A stretch of DNA of 64,000 nucleotides from Streptomyces sp. NBC_01723 (GTDB taxonomy: Bacteria > Actinomycetota > Actinomycetes > Streptomycetales > Streptomycetaceae), in assembly GCF_036246005.1 (NCBI RefSeq), contig NZ_CP109171.1, forward strand, positions 4,142,001-4,206,000. Reading direction: 5' to 3'. The notes beneath the pieces were generated by a model. The model saw nothing but the letters and a program-made list of their open reading frames with translations. It was not told where the DNA came from and searched no databases. Positions 34,733 to 42,692 of the stretch are shown in pieces. A program made the translations under genes and the position numbers. Position 1 is the first letter of the stretch; every line of letters starts with the position of its first letter.

Positions 34733-35691
34733 AGCCAGTACTCCGATGCCGGGCGAAGGTGCAGGGGCCGGGCGGGGGCCTCCGAGTGGGCGTCGGCCGT
34801 GGTGCGCAGGGCGTGGGTGGCCGCGTCCGTGAAGGCGCCGACGGCGGCGTCGCCGCGCCCCTTCGGCCAGGCCACGGAGTGCCGCCAGGCGGGCGCGGCC
34901 CCGGCCAGCGGGCGCCAGACCAGGTCCTGGTCGCCGGGCGTCACCAGCCGGGTGTCGCGCGGGCACAGGGCGACGGCCCCGGACGACAGCACCAGGCCGC
35001 GGACGAAGCTGGCGCCCTGGCCGTGCCGTACGGCACCGGGCGTCCAGCCGCCCCGGGCGCACGAGGTGAGCAGGTCGTCGTAGACCGCGGGCGCGTCGGC
35101 GCGCGGGAAGAGGACCAGGTCGTAGCCGGTCAGGGCGGCGAGCGGCACCTCCGCCCGGTCCGCCTGGGGGGCGCCGCGCGGCAGCAGGACGCCGAGGTCG
35201 CGGCGGAGCACCGGACCCAGCTCCAGCCCGGCGACGTCGCAGGGGTGGTGGATCAGGCCGACGTCCAGCTCGTGCGCGGCGAACCCGGCGAGCTGCTGGG
35301 CGGTGGACAGCTCGTGCAGCTCCAGCTCCAGTCCCGCGTGTCGGCGCCGGAAGTCCGCCAGCAGCGCGGCGACGGTCTCGCCGGAGATGTCGGGGGACAG
35401 GGCGGCGCGCAGCAGACCGGTCTCGCCGTCGCGGACCCGGCGCGCGGTGGCCCGCAGGGACTCGGCGCGGGCCAGCAGTTCACGGGCCTCGGCGAGCAGC
35501 AGCGTGCCCGCCTCGGTGATGGTCACCTGGCGGCTGGTGCGCTCGAAGAGCCGGACGCCCAACTCCTTCTCCAGCCGCTGGATGCGCTGCGACAGGGGCG
35601 GCTGGGCCATGCCCAGCCGGGTGGCGGCACGCCCGAAGTGTGACTCTTCTGCAACAGCCACGAAGCACTCCAGGTGCCGCACCAGGTCCAC
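34729..35691 (-). CDS. LysR family regulator
   Basis: A 320-aa regulator: N-terminal winged helix-turn-helix (about 1-60, HLECFVAVAEESHFGRAATRLGMAQPPLSQRIQRLEKELGVRLFER) and a LysR substrate-binding domain (about 90-300). It starts at GTG 35691 with no ribosome site, but TATGAT lies 8 bases upstream as a -10 element, so the mRNA is probably leaderless. It is in one operon with the beta-lactamase-fold gene, unlike the divergent ampR/ampC layout, and is divergent from the esterase lipoprotein, its other likely target. Confidence 0.93.
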   Translation of the reverse strand: MDLVRHLECFVAVAEESHFGRAATRLGMAQPPLSQRIQRLEKELGVRLFERTSRQVTITEAGTLLLAEARELLARAESLRATARRVRDGETGLLRAALSPDISGETVAALLADFRRRHAGLELELHELSTAQQLAGFAAHELDVGLIHHPCDVAGLELGPVLRRDLGVLLPRGAPQADRAEVPLAALTGYDLVLFPRADAPAVYDDLLTSCARGGWTPGAVRHGQGASFVRGLVLSSGAVALCPRDTRLVTPGDQDLVWRPLAGAAPAWRHSVAWPKGRGDAAVGAFTDAATHALRTTADAHSEAPARPLHLRPASEYWL

Positions 35692-35776
35692 GAGCAGTAA
35701 TCATATCGGGGATTGATCGATCCGACATCCATATGAATCTTGGACAAGGGCCCGGCGGGGTTGCTCTCCTCGGGAC

Positions 35777-36775
35777 ATGCGCTCCTTCCGCGACCTCGCA
35801 CCCCGCCTCCGCCGGTGGCCCGGTGCGCTCGCCCTCGTCCTCGTGCTCCCCCTGGCCGGCTGCTCGGCCGACTCCTCCCGCCCGGACGCCGCGCCGCCGG
35901 CGAGCGGCGCGTCCGGCACCGGCGGTACGGCCACGGCGGCGCCGGAGGCCCCCGGTCGGCTGCGGGTGGACGGCCACACCCGCCGCTACCTCCTGCACCG
36001 GCCCGCCGCCGACGGCCGCAGGCCCCTCGTCATCGCCTTCCACGGCCGCGGTGAGGGCGCCGCCGACCTGCGGGAGAAGAGCAGGCTGCAACGGGCCGCC
36101 CAGCAGCGCGGCATGCTCGTCGCCTTCCCCGAGGGCCTCGACCGGGGCTGGGGCGCGGGCGCGAAGGCGACCGAGCAGCGTCCCGACCCCGGGCGCGACG
36201 TGCGGTTCACCGAGGCGCTGATCAAGCACCTGGTCGGCACCGAGCACGCCGACCCGCGGCGGGTCTACGTCGCCGGGTTCTCCAACGGCGGCTCGATGGC
36301 CCTGCGCATGGCCGCCGAACGCCCCGGCCTGCTGGCGGGTGCGGCCTCGGTCTCCGGCCAGCTGGCCGCGGGTGACGGCGCGGTGAAGCCCACCGGGCCC
36401 GTCCCGGTCCTGGTCGTCTACGGCGCCGACGACCCCGTACGGCCCCTGGCCGGCCTGCCCTCCCCGCCGCCGAACCCCGAGGAACCGATCCTGCCGAGCC
36501 TGTCGGCACGGGACACCGCGGAGGCGTTCGCGGACGCCGGGGGCGCGGGCGAGCCGGTCACGCGGGAGCGGAAGCGCTACGACGAGACCGTCTGGCGGCC
36601 GAAGGACGGCCGAGACGGCCCGGACGCCGACACCGTGCGGCTCCTCGTCGTCCACGACGCCGGTCACACCTGGCCGGGGACGACGGCCCCTCCGCCCGAG
36701 GGGTTCGGCCCCGTCAGCAAGGACCTGGACGCCACCGGCACGATCCTCGACTTCTTCACCGCCTCGGACCGCTGA
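35777..36775 (+). CDS. Secreted PHB-depolymerase/feruloyl-esterase-like lipoprotein
   Basis: A 332-aa protein with a lipoprotein signal (LPLAGCSAD, Cys29) and an alpha/beta-hydrolase domain of the CE1 / LpqC-type esterase family: FHGRGEGAADL (oxyanion region), nucleophile S169 in GFSNGGSM, VYGADDPV (Asp) and HDAGHTWPG (catalytic His). It should hydrolyse polyester or feruloyl-type esters at the cell surface. The ATG has only a weak ribosome site. Divergent LysR gene 85 bp away is a plausible regulator. Confidence 0.9.
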   Translation: MRSFRDLAPRLRRWPGALALVLVLPLAGCSADSSRPDAAPPASGASGTGGTATAAPEAPGRLRVDGHTRRYLLHRPAADGRRPLVIAFHGRGEGAADLREKSRLQRAAQQRGMLVAFPEGLDRGWGAGAKATEQRPDPGRDVRFTEALIKHLVGTEHADPRRVYVAGFSNGGSMALRMAAERPGLLAGAASVSGQLAAGDGAVKPTGPVPVLVVYGADDPVRPLAGLPSPPPNPEEPILPSLSARDTAEAFADAGGAGEPVTRERKRYDETVWRPKDGRDGPDADTVRLLVVHDAGHTWPGTTAPPPEGFGPVSKDLDATGTILDFFTASDR

Positions 36776-36830
36776 CCCGACGCCACGCGACGCGCCGCCT
36801 GGCCGCTGACCCGACGCCACGCGACGCGCC
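36769..36830. repeat. 28-bp direct repeat at the esterase stop
   Basis: The 28 bases at 36769-36796 recur exactly at 36803-36830, period 34. The first copy contains the esterase TGA stop, so the second places another TGA downstream. The rest of the 166-bp gap before the PBP gene shows no CDS. Confidence 0.75.
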
Positions 36831-36941
36831 CGCCGGCCCGACGCCGCCGACGTACCGATCCGATGCACCGAACAGAAGCCCCCCGATGCCACCACCCCGC
36901 CACCCGGCCGGCCCACCGCCCCGACAGACAGGGAACCTCCG

Positions 36942-38585
36942 ATGCCCGACGCCTCATACCTCACCTCCCCCCGCCGCCGCGGCCCCCGCAACGGCGTGCG
37001 GGCCGTCGCCGCGGTGGCGGTCGTGCTCGCGATCGCCGCGGGCGGCTCCTACGCCGCCGGGCTCGGACCCTTCGCGCGCGGCGACGACGGCCCGGACCCC
37101 GCCGCGATGGAACAGGCGCGCGCGTTCCTCGCCGACTGGTCGGCCGGGCGCCTGCCGAACGCGGCGGGCCGCACCACCAGACCCGGCCCGGCCGAGGAGG
37201 TGCTGCAGAGCTTCACCGCCGGGCTCGACATCGAGAAACCGACGCTGACGGCTGCGAAGGACGCGAAAGAGGCCGAGGACGGCACCCTCGGCGTCCCGTT
37301 CACCGCCCGGATGCCGATCAGCGGCCTCGGCACCTGGACGTACGAGTCGGAGCTGCCACTGCGTGAACAGGACGGCGCCTGGAAGGTGGACTGGCGGCTG
37401 TCCCTGGTGCACCCGCGGCTGAGCGACACGGAGAAGTTCCGGCTGGAGCGCGCCGAGACCACCCCGCCGAAGGTCACCGACCGCGAGGGGACCTCCCTCA
37501 ACGGCGCGCGGTACCCCTCCCTGGCACCGCTCCTGGGCCGGCTCGCCGGCGACTCGGGCGGCGGTGGTCCGCGCGGCGCGGTCGAGCTGGTCGACCGCGC
37601 CAGCGGCGAGACCGTGCGCACCGAGGCGTTCTTCGGCAAGAAGCCCGACCCGGCGACGGCGGGCCGGCCCGTGCGCACCACCCTGGACGCCACCTGGCAG
37701 TCCGCCGCCGAGCAGGCCCTCGAGAAGGCCGACGGCAAGAACGCCGCGCTCGTCGCCCTGCGCGTCGACAACGGCGAGGTCCTGGCCTTCGCCAACTCCC
37801 CCTCCAGCGGCTTCAACCGCGCCGCCTCCGGCACCTACGCGCCCGGCTCCACCTGGAAGATCGTCACCAGCAGCGCCCTGCTGCTCAAGGGCGCGGTCGC
37901 CCCCGACGACGTCGTGGACTGTCCCAAGTACCTGACGGTCGGGAAGGAGTTCCACAACGTCGAGACGTCGGAGCACCCGGGCGCCACGTTCCGCAAGGAC
38001 TTCATGGAGTCGTGCAACACGGCCTTCATCAGCCTGCGCGGCAAGCTCGACGAGGGGGAGCTGGGCCGGGTCGCCCGCACCTACTTCGGCGTCGGCCAGG
38101 AGTGGCACGTGGGCATCCCGACGTACGACGGCTCGGTGCCGGTGCCCAAGGACGAGACCGAGAAGGCCGCGTCGATGATCGGGCAGGGACGGATCCAGGC
38201 CAACCCCCTGATCATGGCGTCGGTGACGGCGACCGCGGTCTCCGGCGAGTTCCACCAGCCGTCCGTCACCACCGGGACCTCCGGGAAGACGGACGGCACC
38301 CGCACCGAGCCGCTGCCCGGCAAGGTCGTCACCCAGCTGCGCGGGCTGATGCGGGACACCGTCACCGACGGCACCGCGCGCGTCCTTGCCGACCTGCCCG
38401 GCGAGGTCGGCGCGAAGACCGGCACCGCCGAGGTCTCCGACGACCAGGACAACAACGGCTGGCTCGTCGCCCACCGCGGCAACGTGGCCGTCGCCGTGGT
38501 CGTCGAGGAGGGCGTCACCGGCGGCGGCTCGGCGGGACCGGTCGTCCACAGCCTGCTGTCCGCCGTACCGGAGGACCCGTCCTGA
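36942..38585 (+). CDS. Class B penicillin-binding protein (MecA_N type transpeptidase)
   Basis: A 547-aa bitopic protein: cytosolic basic N terminus, one helix (about 22-45), an NTF2-like MecA_N domain (about 55-170), a short linker where a PBP dimer domain would be, and a transpeptidase domain (about 245-540). Active-site motifs: S303-T-W-K306, S357-C-N359 and K492-T-G494. It crosslinks peptidoglycan outside the membrane; small MecA_N-type PBPs of this kind are multiple in Streptomyces. It ends 9 bp before the convergent P450. Confidence 0.93.
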   Translation: MPDASYLTSPRRRGPRNGVRAVAAVAVVLAIAAGGSYAAGLGPFARGDDGPDPAAMEQARAFLADWSAGRLPNAAGRTTRPGPAEEVLQSFTAGLDIEKPTLTAAKDAKEAEDGTLGVPFTARMPISGLGTWTYESELPLREQDGAWKVDWRLSLVHPRLSDTEKFRLERAETTPPKVTDREGTSLNGARYPSLAPLLGRLAGDSGGGGPRGAVELVDRASGETVRTEAFFGKKPDPATAGRPVRTTLDATWQSAAEQALEKADGKNAALVALRVDNGEVLAFANSPSSGFNRAASGTYAPGSTWKIVTSSALLLKGAVAPDDVVDCPKYLTVGKEFHNVETSEHPGATFRKDFMESCNTAFISLRGKLDEGELGRVARTYFGVGQEWHVGIPTYDGSVPVPKDETEKAASMIGQGRIQANPLIMASVTATAVSGEFHQPSVTTGTSGKTDGTRTEPLPGKVVTQLRGLMRDTVTDGTARVLADLPGEVGAKTGTAEVSDDQDNNGWLVAHRGNVAVAVVVEEGVTGGGSAGPVVHSLLSAVPEDPS

Positions 38586-38594
38586 CGCTCCCGG

Positions 38595-39734
38595 TCAGCC
38601 CAGGCGCAGCGGCAGTTCCGCCAGCCCCCGCAGCAGGGTGCTCGTGCGCCAGGTGAGCGTCACCGGGTCGGTGGCGAACGCGAGCGCGGGGTACCGCTCG
38701 AGGAGCAGGCGTACGGCGACGGTGGCCTCCACCCGGGCCAGCGGGGCGCCCAGGCAGTGGTGGATGCCGTGGCCGAAGCCGAGGTGGCCGCGGGGCGCAC
38801 GGCCGATGTCGAAGCGGTCGGGGTCGGGGAAGTGGCCGGGATCGCGGGAGGCGGCGGCGAGGGAGACGAGCACCGGGTCGCCGGCCGCGATCGGTGTGCC
38901 CGCCAGCTCCAGCGGCTCGGCCGCGAAACGGAACGCGGAGGCGTGCACGGGGGAGTTGAACCGCAGCGACTCCTCCACCGCTCCCCCGGCCAGGTCCGGC
39001 TCGGCGCGCAGGCGGTCGAGCTGGCCGGGGTGGGTGAGGAGGCTGTGGACGGTCGCGGAGATCAGATTGACCGTCGTCTCGTGGCCGGCGACCAGGATCA
39101 GGAAGGCCATGCCGAGCAGTTCCTCGGCGGTGAGATCCCCGGCGTCCGCGGCGGCGGCCAGGTCGCCGAGGAGGGTGCCGTCCGGGGCGTCGCGCTTGGC
39201 GCCGGTCAGGTCGGTGAGACAGCCGGTCAGCGCGCCGGCCGCGGCCTCCGCCGCCCCCGGCGAGGTGGGCATGACCAGCTCGTTCGACCAGGTGTGGAAG
39301 ACCTCGCGGTCGGCCCCGGGCACACCGAGGAGTTCGCAGATCAACGTCACCGGAAGGGGCAGCGCGTACCGGGCGACCAGGTCCGCCGTGCCCCGGCGCG
39401 GGAGCGCGTCCAGCAGATCCCCCGCGACGCGCTCCACGCGGGGGCGCAGGGCGGCGATCCGGCCCGGTGTGAAGTGGCCGGCCACCAGGTGGCGGAGGCG
39501 GGTGTGCTGCGGCGGGTCGCTCTGGAGCATGTTGTGGCCGATGGCGTGCCCGCCGTCGGAGTCCCAGGACGCGGAGTGCCGGATGTCGTTGCGCAGCCGC
39601 GGGTCGGTGAGCGCGGCCCGCGCCGCGTCGCGCGTGACGACCAGCCAGCTCTCCCCGCTCCCCGGCACCGACACCCGGTGGACGGCGCCCGCGGCCCGGA
39701 GGGCGGCCAGTTCGTCGAGGGTGGGAGCGGCCAT
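38595..39734 (-). CDS. Cytochrome P450
   Basis: A 379-aa soluble P450. Motifs: I-helix LILVAGHETTVNLI (about 215-228), K-helix ESLRF (ExxR), and heme loop FGHGIHHCLGAPLARVE with the cysteine ligand near 330. The start at ATG 39734 is decided by a perfect AGGAGGT; an upstream in-frame ATG is less likely. No ferredoxin or reductase gene adjoins it. It is divergent from a TetR regulator with two shared operators between, so inducible oxidation of a toxic or exogenous compound is more likely than a biosynthetic role. Confidence 0.95.
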   Translation of the reverse strand: MAAPTLDELAALRAAGAVHRVSVPGSGESWLVVTRDAARAALTDPRLRNDIRHSASWDSDGGHAIGHNMLQSDPPQHTRLRHLVAGHFTPGRIAALRPRVERVAGDLLDALPRRGTADLVARYALPLPVTLICELLGVPGADREVFHTWSNELVMPTSPGAAEAAAGALTGCLTDLTGAKRDAPDGTLLGDLAAAADAGDLTAEELLGMAFLILVAGHETTVNLISATVHSLLTHPGQLDRLRAEPDLAGGAVEESLRFNSPVHASAFRFAAEPLELAGTPIAAGDPVLVSLAAASRDPGHFPDPDRFDIGRAPRGHLGFGHGIHHCLGAPLARVEATVAVRLLLERYPALAFATDPVTLTWRTSTLLRGLAELPLRLG

Positions 39735-39769
39735 GGGACCTCCTGGGACACCGGGGACGGCAAACAAAC

Positions 39770-39783
39770 GGGGAGCGCTCCCC
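39770..39783. promoter_or_regulatory. TetR operator 1
   Basis: GGGGAGCGCTCCCC is a perfect 14-bp palindrome, 35 bp upstream of the P450 start. A near-identical site lies about 52 bp away, centre to centre. Confidence 0.75.
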
Positions 39784-39819
39784 ATTTACCCGGCCGACGA
39801 TAGCATCGGCACCGAGGGC

Positions 39820-39837
39820 CCGGGGAGCACTCCCCGG
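39820..39837. promoter_or_regulatory. TetR operator 2
   Basis: CCGGGGAGCACTCCCCGG is an 18-bp dyad with only the central CA unpaired, sharing GGGGAG..CTCCCC with operator 1. It lies 23 bp before the tetR start, so binding should repress tetR itself; TAGCAT at 39801 may be its -10 element. Confidence 0.75.
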
Positions 39838-39860
39838 TTCGTACGATCCGGAGGGCGAGG

Positions 39861-40556
39861 ATGACCGTCGGCGCACGTGAGGGAGCGCCCCGGCAGCGAC
39901 GCGACGCGCGACGCAACCGGGAGCTTCTGCTGGAGGCGGCCCATGAGGTGTTCACCGAGCAGGGGCTGGACGCGCCGCTGGACGTGATCGCGCGCCGGGC
40001 GGGGGTCGGCAACGCGACGCTCTACCGCCACTTCCCCACCCGCGCCGCGCTCGTGGACGCCGTGTTCCGCAACTCGCTGACCGGCACGATGGAGGCGGGT
40101 GAGCGGGCCCGGCGGGCGCCGGACGCATGGGCGGGCCTCACCGGCTATCTGGCCGTCGTCTTCGCGGCCCTGGCCGCCGACCGCGGCTCCAACGACCTGA
40201 TGACCACGCATCTGCGGGGCGTGGACAGTCTGGAGGCCGTGCACGAGCACAACCGCCGGACCGTGGACGCGCTGCTGGTCCGCTGCCGGGACGAGGGTGC
40301 CGTGCGGGCCGACGTCACCACCGAGGACGTCCTGTTCGGGCTCGCGGCGCTGGGCCGCGCGGTCCCGGCGCTGACCGCCGCGACCACGCCGGACGCCTGG
40401 CGCCGTCCGCTCGCCCTGTTCCTCGCCGGCCTGCGGGCCGCGCCGGCCGCACCGCCCCTGCCGGTGCCCGCGCTCACCGCCGCCGACCTCGGCGAGGTCC
40501 TGCGCGAGCTGGGCCCGCACCGCACCCGCCCGGGCGGACGCGACCCCGGCGTGTGA
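39861..40556 (+). CDS. TetR family repressor
   Basis: A 231-aa regulator: N-terminal helix-turn-helix (about 15-62, RRNRELLLEAAHEVFTEQGLDAPLDVIARRAGVGNATLYRHFPTRAALVDAVF) and an alpha-helical ligand domain. It is divergent from the P450 gene, and paired GGGGAG..CTCCCC palindromes between the starts fit autoregulation plus control of the P450. Four bases separate its stop from the convergent terB gene. Confidence 0.94.
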   Translation: MTVGAREGAPRQRRDARRNRELLLEAAHEVFTEQGLDAPLDVIARRAGVGNATLYRHFPTRAALVDAVFRNSLTGTMEAGERARRAPDAWAGLTGYLAVVFAALAADRGSNDLMTTHLRGVDSLEAVHEHNRRTVDALLVRCRDEGAVRADVTTEDVLFGLAALGRAVPALTAATTPDAWRRPLALFLAGLRAAPAAPPLPVPALTAADLGEVLRELGPHRTRPGGRDPGV

Positions 40557-40560
40557 GACC

Positions 40561-41016
40561 TCAGAGGTCGAACTCGTGCGGCGGCAGGTCCAGCGCGTAG
40601 CAGGCCTCCCGCACCACCGCCCGCTCGTCCTTGTCGAAGTCCCCGTCGGCGCCGCCGATCACGATGCCGATCTGCACCACGGCGCGCGCCTCGGCGGGCT
40701 TCTTCCTGGCCTTGGCGATCTCCTGGAGGATGCCGACCTTGCCGAAGGCGAAGTCGGCGGTGAGCTTGTCCAGGTTCTCCTCGAAGCGGCGGCGCAGGTC
40801 GTCGGCGGGGAAGTTCTGCAGCACCTCGTTGGCCGAGATCAGCTGGGCGACCCGCTGCCGCTCCGACGGGTCGACGGTGCCGTCGGCCGCCGCCACCAGC
40901 GCGCACATCGCCATGCTCGCGTCGCGGAAGGCGCCGCTCTTGAGGTCGTTCTTCTTCGCCACGAGCTGCGTCTGCATCTGCGACGCGGACTCCTTGAAGC
41001 GGTCCCACAGGGCCAT
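40561..41016 (-). CDS. terB: TerB family tellurite-resistance protein
   Basis: A 151-aa all-helical protein of the TerB family. It has the two acidic repeats typical of the fold: MCALVAAADGTVDPSERQRVAQLI (about 37-60) and IVIGGADGDFDKDERAVVREACYAL (about 117-142), probably metal-binding. Ter proteins form membrane-linked stress complexes giving tellurite and phage tolerance; other ter genes are not adjacent, though a TerF-like VWA gene is 22 kb away. ATG 41016 follows ACGGAG. Confidence 0.92.
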   Translation of the reverse strand: MALWDRFKESASQMQTQLVAKKNDLKSGAFRDASMAMCALVAAADGTVDPSERQRVAQLISANEVLQNFPADDLRRRFEENLDKLTADFAFGKVGILQEIAKARKKPAEARAVVQIGIVIGGADGDFDKDERAVVREACYALDLPPHEFDL

Positions 41017-41043
41017 GAGAACTCCGTACGGGTCGGGGTCTTG

Positions 41044-41063
41044 CTTCTACAGTCTTGTAGAAG
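41044..41063. promoter_or_regulatory. Inverted repeat upstream of terB
   Basis: CTTCTACA-GTCT-TGTAGAAG is a perfect 8-4-8 dyad 27 bp before the terB start on its coding side. Its AT content stands out. It is a candidate repressor operator covering the terB promoter. Confidence 0.65.
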
Positions 41064-41126
41064 CTATCAGGCTCCCACGCCCGCGCCGCTCCGGCGCCGT
41101 GGGGAACAACCGGAACCGTGCGCCCG

Positions 41127-41147
41127 TTCTCTACAGGCGAGTAGAAG
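41127..41147. promoter_or_regulatory. Second, imperfect copy of the terB inverted repeat
   Basis: TTCTCTACA-GGCGA-GTAGAAG shares CTACAG and GTAGAAGC with the 41044-41063 dyad. Two sites about 83 bp apart suggest cooperative binding, or separate control of the divergent corC operon. Confidence 0.45.
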
Positions 41148-41206
41148 CGCAGGGCGTGAGCCCTCCCCTTCTCTTTGCAGGTCCTTTACCATGTGAGGGA
41201 AAACCT

Positions 41207-41341
41207 CGGGCGCCCGGCTGGTACCGGCGCCCGCCGACCCCGTTAAGGAGTCCCGTTCCGTAATGGAGCCTCCCAGTACCGGCCGTGCCACGGCCGGCCC
41301 GCCAGTGCCCCCGTATGCGCGTGAAGGAAGCGGGGTGGCAC
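41207..41341 (+). ncRNA. Structured 5' leader of the corC operon (riboswitch candidate)
   Basis: Three consecutive hairpins: CGGGCGCC/GGCGCCCG (41207-41214 with 41226-41233), CCGGCCG/CGGCCGG (41279-41285 with 41291-41297), and GTGCC-CCCG with CGGGG-T-GGCAC (41305-41313 with 41331-41341). The last ends one base before the GTG, and its loop holds AAGGAAG, so it could hide the ribosome site. The rest of the 326-bp terB-corC gap holds the two dyads. I cannot match it to a named riboswitch class; the function of CorC/CNNM proteins makes a divalent-cation sensor plausible. Confidence 0.3.
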
Positions 41342-41342
41342 G

Positions 41343-42692
41343 GTGACCGAGGTCCTGCTGCTCCTGCTGGCCCTCCTGCTCACCCTGGCCTGCGCGCTCT
41401 TCGTCGCGGCCGAGTTCTCCCTCACCACCGTCGAGCGCGGTGACCTGGAGCGTGCCGCCGAGTCCGGCGAGCGCGGTGCCGAGGGAGCCCTGAAGGCCGT
41501 ACGTTCCCTGACCCTTCAGCTCTCCGGCGCCCAGCTCGGCATCACGGTGACCTCGCTGGTCATCGGCATGCTGGCCGAGCCGTCGATCGCGGTGCTGCTG
41601 CGCGGCCCGCTGACGGCGATCGGCCTGGGCGCCGCCGCCTCGACGGTGGCGACCCTGCTCGGTGTGGTGCTCTCCACCGTCGTCCTGATGGTCGTCGGCG
41701 AGCTGGTCCCCAAGAACTGGGCGATCTCCCGCCCGATGGCCGTCGCGAAGGTCGTCGCGGGTCCGCAGCGCGGATTCACCACCGCCTTCGGCCCGTTCAT
41801 CCGGCACCTGAACAACACGGCGAACCGTTTCGTGCGCCGCTTCGGCCTGGAACCGGCCGAGGAGCTGGCGTCCGTCCGCAGCGCCGAGGAACTGGTCGCC
41901 CTCGCCCAGCACTCGGCCGCCGAGGGCGCCCTGGAGGCGGACTCGGCCGAGCTGTTCGTCCGCACCCTGCACCTGAGCGAGCTGACCGCGGAGAACGTCA
42001 TGACCCCGCGCGTGGACGTCAAGGCCCTGGAGGCCCACGCCACCGCGGCCGACGCCGCCAACCTCTCGCACGCCACCGGCCTGTCCCGCTTCCCGGTCTA
42101 CCGGGACAGCCTGGACGAGGTCATCGGCACCGTCCACATCCGCGACGTACTGGCCCTGGAGCCGGAGCGCCGGGCGGTCACCCCCGTCACCGAGCTGGCC
42201 GCCGCGCCGCTCCTGGTGCCGGACAGCCTGCCCGCCGACCGCCTCCTGGAGCGCATGCGCCGGGCCCGCACCATGGCCGTCGTCATCGACGAGTACGGCG
42301 GTACGGCGGGCGTGGCCACCGTCGAGGACATCGTCGAAGAGGTCGTCGGCGAGGTGCGCGACGAGCACGACCCGGTCGAGGTACCGGACCTGCTGCCCGC
42401 CCCCGCGCGGGCGGACGGCCGGGCGGCCTGGGAGGCCGACGGCTCGCTGCGCCTGGACCACCTGGAGCGCATCGGCCTGACCGCGCCGGAGGGGCCGTAC
42501 GAGACCCTGGCCGGTCTGGTCGCCACCCACCTCGCGCGCATCCCCGTCAAGGGCGACGTCGTCGACCTGGACGGCTGGCACCTCGACGTCCTCGACGTCG
42601 ACCACCACCGCGCGGACCGCCTCCGCGTCATCGCGCCCGCGCCCCTGGTGGGCGGGCAGCCGGAGCACGAGCAGCGGGAGATGGCCCGATGA
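41343..42692 (+). CDS. CNNM/CorC (HlyC) family transporter, first of a pair
   Basis: A 449-aa membrane protein: DUF21/CNNM transmembrane domain (about 1-190, with FVAAEFSLTTVERGDLERAA and SAQLGITVTSLVIGMLAEPS), tandem CBS domains (about 215-335, MTPRVDVKALEAHATAADAA and MRRARTMAVVIDEYGGTAGVATVEDIVEEVVGE) and a CorC_HlyC C-terminal domain (about 355-440). Relatives are Mg2+/Co2+ exporters gated through nucleotide-binding CBS domains. GTG 41343 sits just after a structured leader. The last four bases overlap the second CNNM gene. Confidence 0.93.
   Translation: MTEVLLLLLALLLTLACALFVAAEFSLTTVERGDLERAAESGERGAEGALKAVRSLTLQLSGAQLGITVTSLVIGMLAEPSIAVLLRGPLTAIGLGAAASTVATLLGVVLSTVVLMVVGELVPKNWAISRPMAVAKVVAGPQRGFTTAFGPFIRHLNNTANRFVRRFGLEPAEELASVRSAEELVALAQHSAAEGALEADSAELFVRTLHLSELTAENVMTPRVDVKALEAHATAADAANLSHATGLSRFPVYRDSLDEVIGTVHIRDVLALEPERRAVTPVTELAAAPLLVPDSLPADRLLERMRRARTMAVVIDEYGGTAGVATVEDIVEEVVGEVRDEHDPVEVPDLLPAPARADGRAAWEADGSLRLDHLERIGLTAPEGPYETLAGLVATHLARIPVKGDVVDLDGWHLDVLDVDHHRADRLRVIAPAPLVGGQPEHEQREMAR

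Noticed and set aside
41207..41341. M-box or yybP-ykoY riboswitch before corC
   Set aside because: I could not match the conserved core of either class by eye, so it is reported only as an unclassified structured leader.
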